Of a DNA stretch of 64,000 bases, positions 7,308-21,004 are shown in pieces. The position numbers and the translations under genes were made by a program. This DNA comes from Saccharopolyspora erythraea NRRL 2338. GTDB lineage: Bacteria > Actinomycetota > Actinomycetes > Mycobacteriales > Pseudonocardiaceae. The stretch lies in the NCBI RefSeq assembly GCF_000062885.1, contig NC_009142.1:4701584-4765583 (forward strand), written 5' to 3'. Under the pieces are notes generated by a model, which was given only the letters and a program-made list of their open reading frames with translations, was not told the origin of the DNA and did no database searches. Each line of letters opens with the position of its first letter. The stretch's first letter is position 1.

Positions 7308-9013
7308 CGGTCAGCGCCCAGCACTGGCGCGCACTCGCCGGGCGCTGGCGCGCCTGCTCGGTGCTCGCGGCCTACTCGCTGCTGGAGGCGCTGCCCGCGT
7401 TGCTCTCCGGTGGACTCGTGCAGCGTGCCGTGGACGACGGTTTCGCCGCCGGGGACCCGCTGAGCGGTCTGGCCTGGCTGGCCGCCTTCGCCGCCGCGGC
7501 GGTGGCCGGGGCGTTCGGCGTCCGGCTGGTCTGGCAGCGGCTCGGCACGATCGTCGAACCGCTGCGCGACGCGCTCGTGCGCACCGTCGTGCGGGGCGTC
7601 CTGCACGACACCGCCCCTCCGCGCGGCGGCCCGGACGCGGCGGGGGTCGCCCGGATCACCCAGCACGTGGAGGTCGTGCGCGACGCCACGGCGGGTCTGC
7701 TGGTCCAGGCGCGCGGACTCGTGGTGAGCACGGCCGGTGCCCTGGTGGGCATCGCTTCGCTGTCGGGGACGCTGGCGTGGCTCGCCGGCCCCCCGGTGGT
7801 GATCGCGGTAGCGGTGTTCCTGTGCCTGCTGCCCGCGCTGGCGCGCAGGCAGCGCGGGCTCGCACTCGCCGACGAGGCCACCGCGGCGGCGACCGGCACC
7901 GTGCTGGCGGGCATGCGCGACGTCGTGGCCTGCGGCGGGCAGGACATCGCCGAGGACTCGATGCGGACGGCGATCCGTTCCCAGGCCGGTGCCGCGGTGC
8001 GGATGTCCAACGCCGCCGCCCTGCGCACCGCCGTGGTCGCCGTCGGCGGCTTCCTGCCGGTCGTGCTCGTGCTCGCCGCCGCGCCGGCGGCGGTCGCCGC
8101 GGGCGAGCTGACCGCGGGCACGGTGCTCGGCACTCTGGTGTACCTGACCGGCACCCTGCACCCGGCGCTGCACGGGTTCGCCGCGACCACGAGCACGGTC
8201 GTGGTGCGCCTGCTCGTCGCGCTCAACCGACTCAGCGAGGTCCGCCCGCCCGAGCCGCCGCGCGCGACCGCCGTGCCGGACGGAGCCGCGGTCCGCGTGC
8301 GCGGGTTGACGCACCGCTGGGGCGAGCACTCCGAACCGATCCTGCGCGACTTCGACATGGACCTGGATCCCGGCCAGCACCTGGCGGTGGTCGGCCCCAG
8401 CGGCATCGGCAAGTCCACCCTCGCGTCGTTGCTGACCGGCACCGTGCAGCCGTGCGAGGGACGAGTGCTGGTCGGGGGCGTCCCGATCGCCGAAATCGAC
8501 CCCGCGCACCGCCACCGCCTCATCGCCTTCACCCCGCAGGAGTGCTACCTCTTCGCCGGTACCGCGCGGGAGAACCTGGCGTTGCTGGCACCCGGCGCCG
8601 ACGACGCGCACCTGCTGCGCGCCGCGTCCGCGGTCGGCGCCGACGCGCTGCTCGACAGGCTGGGCGGGCTGGACGCCGCGCTCGGCCACGCGGGCGCGGG
8701 ACTGTCGGCCGGGGAACGCCAGTTGCTGGGGCTGGCGCGGGTTTTCGCGAGCCCGGCGCGGATCGTCGTGCTGGACGAGGCCACCGCGCACCTAGACGGT
8801 GCGGCGGAAGCACGAGCCGAGCGGGCTTTCGCCGCCCGGGGCGGCATCCTGGTGGTCATCGCGCACCGGCCGGCCTCCGCCCGCCGCGCCGGCCGGGTGC
8901 TGGTCATGGACGGAAGGCAGGCGGTGCTCGGCGAGCACGAACAGCTGCTCGTGCGCTCGCGGCACTATGCCGACATGACCCAGGCGTGGGCGGGAGCCGG
9001 CTCCACGCGGTGA
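7304..9013 (+). CDS. ABC exporter half-transporter, partner subunit
   Basis: A 569-residue fused permease-ATPase starting at GTG 7304, overlapping the stop of the first subunit (GTGA), so the two are translationally coupled. Walker A is GPSGIGKS (364-371), the signature is LSAGERQLLGLA (from 467, A in place of the first G) and Walker B ends with D491-E492, so this subunit supplies the catalytic glutamate that the partner lacks. About six membrane spans occupy the first 300 residues. It is expected to export the modified lanthipeptide. It ends 26 bases before the convergent phospholipase D-like gene. Confidence 0.9.
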   Translation: MTVSAQHWRALAGRWRACSVLAAYSLLEALPALLSGGLVQRAVDDGFAAGDPLSGLAWLAAFAAAAVAGAFGVRLVWQRLGTIVEPLRDALVRTVVRGVLHDTAPPRGGPDAAGVARITQHVEVVRDATAGLLVQARGLVVSTAGALVGIASLSGTLAWLAGPPVVIAVAVFLCLLPALARRQRGLALADEATAAATGTVLAGMRDVVACGGQDIAEDSMRTAIRSQAGAAVRMSNAAALRTAVVAVGGFLPVVLVLAAAPAAVAAGELTAGTVLGTLVYLTGTLHPALHGFAATTSTVVVRLLVALNRLSEVRPPEPPRATAVPDGAAVRVRGLTHRWGEHSEPILRDFDMDLDPGQHLAVVGPSGIGKSTLASLLTGTVQPCEGRVLVGGVPIAEIDPAHRHRLIAFTPQECYLFAGTARENLALLAPGADDAHLLRAASAVGADALLDRLGGLDAALGHAGAGLSAGERQLLGLARVFASPARIVVLDEATAHLDGAAEARAERAFAARGGILVVIAHRPASARRAGRVLVMDGRQAVLGEHEQLLVRSRHYADMTQAWAGAGSTR

Positions 9014-9034
9014 CCACCGGGGTCCGCATTGCGT

Positions 9035-9062
9035 TGCCTCACAAGCGGTTCTGCCTGCGCAT
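9035..9062 (-). repeat. dispersed repeat end (copy 2) containing a stop codon
   Basis: TGCCTCACAAGCGG at 9035-9048 is the exact reverse complement of the repeat end at 1486-1499, and GTTCTGCCT follows. Read on the minus strand, the repeat provides the last codons (QNRL) and the TGA stop of the phospholipase D-like gene, so the repeat end has defined the C-terminus of a protein. Confidence 0.65.
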
Positions 9063-10628
9063 CGCCCGCGAACGGCCGTCCGGGTCGATGACGGCGCGCG
9101 CGGTGGGCCGCGCCCACGCCTTGCGCGCCACCGACGGAGCCGGGCGAGGATGGATGCGCAGGTGCCCTCGCGGCCGGGGTTCGGTCCGCGCCGAGTTCCG
9201 CCAGTCCTCCAGGGCTTCGGAAGCGCGCCGCAGCACCTCCATTCCCCGCAGCGGGTCGACCAGGTCCTCGTCGTCGTCTTCGCCCCGGCCCAGGTGTTCC
9301 CGCCACAGCCGGAGCCGCAGCTCCGCGGCGAACGAGCGGGTGTCGCCGGTGTCCTCGTCCACCACCGCGGCGGTGAGCTCCGAGTCGTAGGTCCAAGACC
9401 GGCGGTTGAGGTTGGCCGAGCCCACGGCCGCCCACTCGTCGTCGACGACGCACACCTTGGAGTGCACGTAGACGGGCAGCCCCTCGGTGTTCTCCAGCTC
9501 GTAGACCTGGACCCGGTCACCGCCTGCCGCGTACAGCTCGTCCAGCGCCTCGCGGTGCGCGACGTCGCTGGTCGCGACCTGCACGACGCCGTCCTTGTCC
9601 GGTCCCTCGGGAAGCACCGCGACCAAGTGCAGCTCCGGCTCGCGCCGCAGGGCCTCGGCGAACACCTCGGCCACCATCGGCGACCAGAGGAACTGGTCCT
9701 CGACGTAGACGAACCGGCGCGCGTTGCCCAGCGCCTTGCGGTAACCGCGCGCCACGCTGCGCTCGCCGTGCGGCGCGAACGGATAGGGCGGCAGCTTGCT
9801 CGGATAGGTCCGCAGCAACTGCACGACGTGTCCTCCGCACCGAGGCGGCGGCGGCTGTTGCGGCGGGAGTTCGACGGTCTCGCTCCGAGCGCCCCGGATC
9901 CTCTCGTAGAGCCACAACAGCGGTTTGCGCCGCAGCGCGGCGGAGTCGTTCCACCGCTCGCGGAAGCAGTGCTCGACGTCGGCCACCGCGGGCCCGCGCA
10001 CCTGAAGGTGCGCGTCGTGCCACGCCGGCTGATCACCGAACACGTCGGCGATCGACGCCTGCGCCTGGGGATCGCCGTGGTGCTCGGCGTCGTCGCGCCG
10101 GCTCGCGCACGGGTCCAGGCCCCCGACGAAGGCGACGTCGGAGTCCGGCTGCCGCGGCCTGCGGATCACGATGAACTTCTGGTGGTGGCAGCCGACGGCC
10201 CGCACCCGCTGGTCGAACACCGCCTCCCCACCGAGGCTCTGCAGAAGCGCGACGAAGCTGTCGTTCTCCGGCACGAAGTCCTTCCTGGCGTCCACGTACG
10301 GACACCAGAACAGCCCGTGCACTGCCGCTCCGGCCTCCAGCGCCCGGACCAGCAGGCCGCCGACGGATTTCCCCGAGCCGTCGAGCCGCTCGGCGGGATC
10401 ACCGATCCACGCCGAGATGTAGATCTGGTCGCCCTCACCGACGTCGGCCAGCTCGTCCCGCAGCCGGCGGAAGTAGTCGACGCCGTCGATCAGCGGACGC
10501 ACCAGGTTGCCCCGGGACCACGCCGCGCCGTCCGCGTGGCGGAGGTCGAGATCGGTCGCGGGGTTGCCCCGTTCCTCGCTGCTGAGCAACCATTTCCCGG
10601 CCAGACCGCCGTCCTCGACGTGCTCCAC
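9039..10628 (-). CDS. phospholipase D-like domain protein
   Basis: A protein of about 530 residues with two PLD active-site motifs: an N-terminal HHQKFIV followed by GGLDPC, and a C-terminal HSKVCVVDDEWAAVGSANLN that fits HxKx4D exactly. The first motif has arginine where the canonical aspartate would be. The family hydrolyses or transfers phosphodiester head groups (phospholipase D or cardiolipin synthase-like). The frame is open to 11054. GTG 10628 is chosen because recognisable homology (SSEERGNPATDLD) begins soon after it, while the longer extension looks non-coding; GTG 10808 is an alternative. There is no clear signal peptide. The last residues come from the dispersed repeat at 9035. 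Confidence 0.75.
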   Translation of the reverse strand: MEHVEDGGLAGKWLLSSEERGNPATDLDLRHADGAAWSRGNLVRPLIDGVDYFRRLRDELADVGEGDQIYISAWIGDPAERLDGSGKSVGGLLVRALEAGAAVHGLFWCPYVDARKDFVPENDSFVALLQSLGGEAVFDQRVRAVGCHHQKFIVIRRPRQPDSDVAFVGGLDPCASRRDDAEHHGDPQAQASIADVFGDQPAWHDAHLQVRGPAVADVEHCFRERWNDSAALRRKPLLWLYERIRGARSETVELPPQQPPPPRCGGHVVQLLRTYPSKLPPYPFAPHGERSVARGYRKALGNARRFVYVEDQFLWSPMVAEVFAEALRREPELHLVAVLPEGPDKDGVVQVATSDVAHREALDELYAAGGDRVQVYELENTEGLPVYVHSKVCVVDDEWAAVGSANLNRRSWTYDSELTAAVVDEDTGDTRSFAAELRLRLWREHLGRGEDDDEDLVDPLRGMEVLRRASEALEDWRNSARTEPRPRGHLRIHPRPAPSVARKAWARPTARAVIDPDGRSRAMRRQNRL

Positions 10629-10927
10629 CTGGCAACCGACCTCCCCGTCACCCGAACCGCGCCACGGCCTCGCCCGCCGGCCGGCCGCGTCGCGAACGTC
10701 GTCCTCACGTGTGATCACCGCCTTGCGACGCGCCCAAACATCGCGCAGGTAAAGCGGTGCCGGACTGGCGCCCGCCGCGCCGATCACGCCGCGGGCGAAG
10801 TTGATCACGGTGGGTTCCGGCGACCGGCCGGGTGACGACCGGCCCGGTGAGAAGCGAAGTCCGGTCGGTGGACGGGACTCGGCTCGGCTGGCCAGGCCGC
10901 GGGACGCACCGATTGGCTTTGTCCCCG

Positions 10928-10946
10928 GGAAGGCACGGTGCCTTCC
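10928..10946 (+). promoter_or_regulatory. 19-bp palindrome upstream of a small secreted protein
   Basis: GGAAGGCAC and GTGCCTTCC flank a single central G, a perfect palindrome ending immediately before the ribosome site GTGAGGAGAGG of the gene at 10964. The position and symmetry suggest a dimeric repressor operator or a 5'-UTR hairpin controlling translation. Confidence 0.5.
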
Positions 10947-10963
10947 GTGAGGAGAGGACGCAC

Positions 10964-11227
10964 ATGCGCAAGTCACTGTCCCGGGGCCTGGTGTCGGCCG
11001 CCGTGCTGCTCGGCGGTGTGCTGGTGGCGCCGCTGGCCACGACGCCCGCCGCACAGGCCAACGTCTTCGACTGCATCGACCACGCCGTCAACAGCGGCGC
11101 CACGAACCAGCAGGCGACGGCCGCCTGCGAGAAGCCCACGACCGACGAGTGCTACCAGGCCTTCCGCACCGACCACGGCGCTCAGTCCTGGGCGCAGGAC
11201 TCCTGCGAACGGGGCCGCGAGGACTGA
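10964..11227 (+). CDS. small secreted cysteine-containing protein, function unknown
   Basis: An 87-residue protein with a strong ribosome site (GTGAGGAGAGG) seven bases before ATG 10964. Residues 1-31 form a Sec signal peptide: MRKSLSRGL, a hydrophobic core, and probable cleavage after AQA near residue 31-33. The mature part of about 55 residues contains four cysteines that could form two disulfides. Similar short exported proteins with an even number of cysteines are common in actinomycetes, but I do not recognise a family and assign no function. It is transcribed alone, away from the phospholipase D-like gene, behind the palindrome at 10928. Confidence 0.75.
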   Translation: MRKSLSRGLVSAAVLLGGVLVAPLATTPAAQANVFDCIDHAVNSGATNQQATAACEKPTTDECYQAFRTDHGAQSWAQDSCERGRED

Positions 11228-11266
11228 CCCGGGCGCGAGCGCAGCCGGGCCCGGTGCCCGTGCGGA

Positions 11267-11307
11267 CCAGGACGGCTCCGAGACCGCGCTTCGGGCGGCC
11301 GTCCTGG
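11267..11307. terminator. hairpin between convergent genes
   Basis: CCAGGACGGC (11267-11276) and GCCGTCCTGG (11298-11307) form a 10-bp perfect stem between the 3' ends of the small secreted protein and the endonuclease/phosphatase-fold gene. The 21-base loop is long and partly self-complementary. It is placed to stop transcription from both sides. Confidence 0.5.
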
Positions 11308-11329
11308 GATCCGGGCGCGGCTCGCCGCC

Positions 11330-12211
11330 TCAGCCGGCGCTCCAGCGGAAGCCGGCGCTGAGCGGGTCGTGGTCGGACAGCGGCGCGCCGCTCTGGGTGC
11401 GGAAGCCGGAGCGCTCGTTGCGGTAGCTCGTCGCGTCGAGGGAGACGCCCGCGCCACCCCGGTAGAAGATCTTGTCCACCACCTCGCACTGGTCGGCGGT
11501 CTCGTCGTCGCAACCCGGTGCGGGCTCGCCGACCGCGGGCGGGACGCCGCCGCGCACCAGCCGCACCCAGACGTCCTCCAGGCCGTTGCGCTGCGCGAAC
11601 TCGCGCACGATGTCGCCGCTGCTGGTGTAGCGGGAGTTGGTGTCGCCCATCACCACCACAGCCCGGCCTGCCGAGTGCTCGGCCATGTGGTCCGAGACCT
11701 GGATCAGGTTCGACCGCCGCGCCGCCTGGTCCAGCGGTGCGTCACCGGCGTCGGCGTGCAGGTTGTAGAAGTCGACCTCCACCCCGGGGGCTACCTCGAC
11801 GCGGGTGAACGTGAACCCCTTGGGCGTCAGGCAGTCGGCCTCGTTGATCCAGCACTGCGACCACGTCACGCGGTCGAGGCCGTGCAGCGGGAAGTCCGAG
11901 AGGGTGTTGAGCCCCGAGCCGAACGGCACTCCCCCGCTCGTGGGCGTGCGGTGCGGGTGGTCGTCGGCCTCGTACAGCGCGTCGTGGTAGTTGAAGTCCT
12001 CCTGCACGTGCACCACGTCGTATGGCCGGACGCGCTCACCGATCACCGGCGTGTTGTTCGCGGGGTCGCTGCCCGACAGCGGCTCGGGCAGCCCGGCCAC
12101 GTTGTAGGTGAGCACCGTGAACTCCCCGCCCGGCGCCGCGGGCGCGGCGACGGCGGCGGACGGCGTCGCGGCGAGCAGTCCCGCGAACAGCAGTGCGGCG
12201 GTGCGCCTCAT
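11330..12211 (-). CDS. secreted endonuclease/exonuclease/phosphatase-fold protein (sphingomyelinase C-like)
   Basis: A 293-residue exported protein. ATG 12211 is chosen because MRRTAALLFAGLLAATPSAA is a clear signal peptide and GAAGGGGC lies upstream. The mature domain follows the DNase I/sphingomyelinase pattern: LTYNVAGLP at the start, VVHVQEDFNYHDAL with the metal-binding glutamate, NLHADAG, VVVMGDTNSRY with the catalytic Asp-x-Asn, and the terminal PLSDHDPLSAGF with the active-site histidine. All catalytic elements are present. Bacterial relatives hydrolyse sphingomyelin, other phosphodiesters or nucleic acids; the substrate is not settled by sequence. CWINEADCL adds a likely disulfide. 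Confidence 0.85.
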   Translation of the reverse strand: MRRTAALLFAGLLAATPSAAVAAPAAPGGEFTVLTYNVAGLPEPLSGSDPANNTPVIGERVRPYDVVHVQEDFNYHDALYEADDHPHRTPTSGGVPFGSGLNTLSDFPLHGLDRVTWSQCWINEADCLTPKGFTFTRVEVAPGVEVDFYNLHADAGDAPLDQAARRSNLIQVSDHMAEHSAGRAVVVMGDTNSRYTSSGDIVREFAQRNGLEDVWVRLVRGGVPPAVGEPAPGCDDETADQCEVVDKIFYRGGAGVSLDATSYRNERSGFRTQSGAPLSDHDPLSAGFRWSAG

Positions 12212-12965
12212 CCCAGCCCCTTCCCACTCGAAACGTCCGGTCGTCCACCAGACAAACATGAGCGAATCTCACGTTTGTGCCGCTGTCAACCGCCGACCGG
12301 CTGCGGCCGGAACTTCGCGCGGGGAGCGGAAAAGCGCGCCGATGCCCGGCTGTCGAAGGACCGCGACCGTCAATCGAGGAGCCGGCTACCGGTGCGCATT
12401 GCATCGGAGCATTCGAAGTCGGTTGCCCTCCAGCGCCAATCCACCCACGACCCGCGGCGAGCAGATCGTCCTTTTCCGGTGTTATTGGCCACCCACCACT
12501 CGCACCGCCCGGAGGGGCGGCGAAGCGCGCTCGACACTCCGGTATTCCAAGCTCCTCGACTACCGGCTCATCGCCGGGCGCTGCCCGCCCAGTAGCACGG
12601 ATCCGTGATCAATGCGCAAGCACCCCACCGGCTCGCGAAACGGCACGGACGCATGCCTCACAAGCACTGCGCGTGGCAGCAACCTGCCAGGTACATGGCA
12701 CGAATCACGTAGCCGGACCGCCCGAACCGAGAGTGCCGCTCCGGCCACTCGCCGTGGGCCGGACCGGCGCCGCGGAGCCTCCCGGAGCGGGTTCCCGGCC
12801 GCAACGCCCCCGCCGGAACCTGCACTTTGGCGATTCCTTACGACTTTTGGTTCGGATCATGGGGCGTGTTCTACATTTCCATACTGGCCGGTAACCGAGA
12901 TCGTGTCCCATCGTGGGGCTAGACCGCCCTCGGACAGGTTGCAGTGAATCAGGAGGCTCGAGTCG
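12212..12965. other. 754-bp intergenic region with a repeat fragment
   Basis: No gene is supported. It holds the divergent promoters of the secreted phosphatase-fold gene and the carboxylase gene. A short repeat fragment, TGCCTCACAAGC at 12654-12665, matches the dispersed repeat ends at 1488-1499 and 9035. A purine-rich stretch (AATCAGGAGGCTCGAG) before 12966 gives the carboxylase a good ribosome site. Confidence 0.5.
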
Positions 12966-18449
<5,484 letters not shown>

Positions 18450-18464
18450 TCGGCTGAACCGCGG

Positions 18465-18480
18465 AAGGGGCCCCGGCCTG
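18465..18480 (+). terminator. left arm of the carboxylase terminator, split by an insertion sequence
   Basis: AAGGGGCCCCGGC (18465-18477) is the exact complement of GCCGGGGCCCCTT at 19920-19932, on the far side of the insertion sequence. Each is separated from the element by CTG (18478-18480 and 19917-19919). Without the element the site would be a 13-bp stem with a three-base CTG loop starting 15 bases after the carboxylase stop. The insertion therefore sits in the loop of the terminator and duplicated the loop bases. Confidence 0.88.
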
Positions 18481-18518
18481 TGAACTGGTCCCCGGGAGTT
18501 GGACCGACTAATTGAAGG

Positions 18519-19325
18519 CTAGTTGGTGGGGGTCTGGGCTCGGTATTCGGCCGGGCTCAGACCCTTCATCGTGGTGGAGATGCGGGTGGTGTTGTACCAG
18601 TCGAGGTAGTCGTCGAGGGCGGTGGTGAGGTCCTTGGCGGTGTCGAACTGGTTGTGGTGGAAGAGTTCTTCTTTGAGGTGGCCGAAGAAGTTCTCGGCCA
18701 GGGCGTTGTCCAGGCAGGTGGCTTTTCGGGACATCGACTGTGTCAGGCCGGCGTTGGTGAGGAGTCTGCGCCAGGAGGCGTGCTGGTACTGAAATCCCTG
18801 GTCGGAGTGCACCAGCGGGGTTTGCCCTGGTTCGAGTGTGGCGATGGCCTTGCGTAGCGAGGAGTTCGTCAGCTCCGTGTTGGGTGAGGTGCTCCAGGAG
18901 TAGGCCACGACGGACCGGTCGAACAGGTCGATCACTGGGGACAGGTAGATCTTGCCGGTGCCGACGCGGAACTCGGTGACGTCGGTGACCCACTTGGTGT
19001 TCGGCGCGGTCGCGGCGAACTCGCGGTTGAGCACGTTGGCGGCGATCGTGCCGACCTCCCCTTTCCAGGACACATACGGTCGGCGGCGCCGGACCTTGCA
19101 GACCAGGCCCAGGGCCCGCATCAGTTTCAGCACGGTCTTTTTGGCGACCTGCCAGCCCCGGCGGACAAGGATCGTGTGAACCCGCCGATGCCCGTACCGA
19201 CGGTGGGCCTGCTCGAAGACCTCCGTCACCGCTTCTTTGAGGTCTGCCTGCGGATCTTCGGCGTCCATCCGGGCCTGGTGGTAGAAGAATGTCGAGCGGG
19301 CTACGCCCGCGACCGCCAGCAGCAC
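18519..19325 (-). CDS. IS3-family transposase OrfB (DDE integrase domain)
   Basis: A 268-residue transposase catalytic subunit with an HTH_21-like start (EQAHRRYGHRRVH) and an rve-type integrase core. The DDE triad is visible as TDVTEF (first D), HSDQGFQY (second D) and ENFFGHLKEE (E). In this family OrfB is normally made as an OrfA-OrfB fusion by programmed -1 frameshifting. Here the OrfB frame is open leftward into the orfA end, and a run of six A on the coding strand (T6 at 19403-19408) in CTGAAAAAATTG is the likely slippery site. GTG 19325 is only the first internal start codon and may not be used. Confidence 0.9.
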   Translation of the reverse strand: MLLAVAGVARSTFFYHQARMDAEDPQADLKEAVTEVFEQAHRRYGHRRVHTILVRRGWQVAKKTVLKLMRALGLVCKVRRRRPYVSWKGEVGTIAANVLNREFAATAPNTKWVTDVTEFRVGTGKIYLSPVIDLFDRSVVAYSWSTSPNTELTNSSLRKAIATLEPGQTPLVHSDQGFQYQHASWRRLLTNAGLTQSMSRKATCLDNALAENFFGHLKEELFHHNQFDTAKDLTTALDDYLDWYNTTRISTTMKGLSPAEYRAQTPTN

Positions 19326-19369
19326 AGCCAGCGGGTACTGCGCCTTGAGAGTGGCGATGACCTGGGTCT

Positions 19370-19858
19370 TTACTTTCGCCCCTGCGCTCTCGAGGCCCGC
19401 AATTTTTTCAGGTAGGCGTTTTCGGCAGCCAGACGCTGGTTCTCCTGCCGCAGCCGTTGCACCTCGCTGAGCTCGCCCTCGGGTGGTTCCGGGGCGCCTG
19501 GCGGTCGGCCTCGCCGCTTGGGCCGCAGCGCGTCCTCACCCTCACGCCGGTACTTGCGCACCCAGGTCTCGACCAGCTTGGGCGAGGACAGGGCGTACTC
19601 GCGGGCCAGTTCCGCCGTGGTGGCCTCGCCGTCAAGGAACCGACGCACGACTTCGAGCTTGAACTCGAACGAGAACGACTGCTTCGGTTTCATGATCAGC
19701 GCTCCCGCGCCTCGCAGGACCCATCGGTGCCGCAAGCGTCTCACCGCCGTGCGCGACACACCCAACCGGGCCGCGACGACCTTCGCCCCGTAACCAGCCT
19801 CGAACAAAGCCACGGCAGCCTCACGCTGCCGCTCCGACAACGAACTACCTGGATACAC
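19370..19858 (-). CDS. IS3-family transposase OrfA (helix-turn-helix protein)
   Basis: A 162-residue OrfA starting at ATG 19858 and ending at 19370. It has two successive helix-turn-helix segments (about residues 8-45 and 60-100), as in IS150 InsA, followed by a leucine-zipper-like stretch LSEVQRLRQENQRLAAENAY that mediates dimerisation. The C-terminus reads YLKKLRASRAQGRK before the stop. The six-A frameshift site lies within the KK codons. It binds the inverted repeats and is fused to the integrase domain in the active transposase. Confidence 0.88.
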   Translation of the reverse strand: MYPGSSLSERQREAAVALFEAGYGAKVVAARLGVSRTAVRRLRHRWVLRGAGALIMKPKQSFSFEFKLEVVRRFLDGEATTAELAREYALSSPKLVETWVRKYRREGEDALRPKRRGRPPGAPEPPEGELSEVQRLRQENQRLAAENAYLKKLRASRAQGRK

Positions 19859-20127
19859 GAACCGCTCCCCAAGAGCTGGAACTGGATTTCCAGTCCAACC
19901 CTCGGGGACCAGTTCACTGGCCGGGGCCCCTTTCTCGTCGGCAGGCGCTCACCGCCGCCTCTGCGCCGGACGGCGGATGGGAACGCCGCCGTTCCCACCA
20001 GCGCTCACACATCCGGCTCGCCACCGACCGGTTGGGTCCGGCCTGACCCCGCGGTCGAGGGCGAAGTTGATGTCGGACGTCGGCTACGATGCGTCGCGCG
20101 TTGGACACGAGGACGGATGGGGGCGGC

Positions 20128-20973
20128 GTGACTGATCCGGCAGGGGCTGGGCGGCGGCAGGCCGGCTCGGCGGCTCAGCCCGACCTCGTCGACGTCAACA
20201 CCGACGAGGTCTCGATCGCCCGCGTCTACGACTACTGCCTCGACGGCAAGGACAACTTCGCGGTGGACCGCGCGGCGGCCCAGGCCATGATCGAGGCCGT
20301 CCCGGAGACACCGCTGCTGGCCAAGGCCAACCGCTGCTTCCTGCGCGCGGCGGTGCGCCACCTCGTCGGCGAAGCAGGCATCCGCCAGATCGTCGACATC
20401 GGCTCCGGACTGCCCACGGCGGGCAACGTGCACGAGATCGCGCAGGAGATCGCCTCCGACGTCCGCGTCGTCTACGTCGACAACGACCCGATCGTGCTCG
20501 CCCACGGGCGCGCGCTGCTGGCCACCGACAACCGCACCACCGTGATCCAGGGCGACCTGCGGGAGGCCGACGCGATCTTCGACCACCCCGAGACCCGGCG
20601 GCTCGTCGACACCACCGAGCCGTTCGCGGTGCTGCTGGGCGGCATCCTCATGCACCTGGAGGACGAGGAGGACCCGGAGGGGGTCGCGGCGGGCATCCGC
20701 GAGCGGCTCCCCTCGGGCGGCTACCTGCTGGTGTCCAACACCTGCGACACCGGCGAGCCCCGTGCGCGCGAGCTGGCCAAGGCCTTCGCCGAGAACGGGA
20801 TGGGCAACCGCTGCTTCCGCTCGTGGGAGGAGCAGATCCGCTACTTCGACGGTCTGGAGCTGGTCGAACCCGGGCTCGTGCCGAACAACCGGTGGCGGCC
20901 CGGGCCGGACGTCCCCGACCCGGACAACCCCGCGCACGCGCTGCACATCGGCGGGCTCGGCCGCAAGCCCTGA
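20128..20973 (+). CDS. S-adenosylmethionine-dependent methyltransferase, DUF574 (Methyltransf_19) family
   Basis: A protein of about 281 residues. GTG 20128 is chosen because GATGGGGGCGGC precedes it; ATG 20089 in the same frame is possible. Family signatures are RVYDYCLDGKDNFAVDR near the start, the SAM-binding QIVDIGSGLPT, YVDNDPIVLAHGRALL and VIQGDLREAD, and NNRWRPG near the end. This family is greatly expanded in actinomycetes with mostly unknown substrates, so no target is assigned. It is monocistronic, downstream of the right arm of the split terminator and convergent with the HTH gene at 21005. Confidence 0.85.
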   Translation: MTDPAGAGRRQAGSAAQPDLVDVNTDEVSIARVYDYCLDGKDNFAVDRAAAQAMIEAVPETPLLAKANRCFLRAAVRHLVGEAGIRQIVDIGSGLPTAGNVHEIAQEIASDVRVVYVDNDPIVLAHGRALLATDNRTTVIQGDLREADAIFDHPETRRLVDTTEPFAVLLGGILMHLEDEEDPEGVAAGIRERLPSGGYLLVSNTCDTGEPRARELAKAFAENGMGNRCFRSWEEQIRYFDGLELVEPGLVPNNRWRPGPDVPDPDNPAHALHIGGLGRKP

Positions 20974-21004
20974 CAGACCCCGACACCGAGCCTGCCGTGC
21001 GGTG

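Larger units (their letters stand above)
18481..19916 (-). mobile_element. IS3-family (IS150-like) insertion sequence, complete
   Basis: A 1,436-bp element bounded by 24-bp imperfect inverted repeats (22 of 24 matching): TGAACTGGTCCCCG begins the left end at 18481, and its complement ends the right end at 19916. A 3-bp target duplication CTG flanks it. It carries orfA and orfB on the minus strand in the two-frame arrangement of the family. Both frames appear intact, so it may still be active. Confidence 0.92.

Noticed and set aside
5463-8791. Minus-strand open frames opposite the two exporter genes
   Set aside because: Both are compositional shadows of ABC transporter coding sequence.
20005-20946. 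Minus-strand frame opposite the methyltransferase
   Set aside because: It mirrors the DUF574 gene and contains no recognisable domain.
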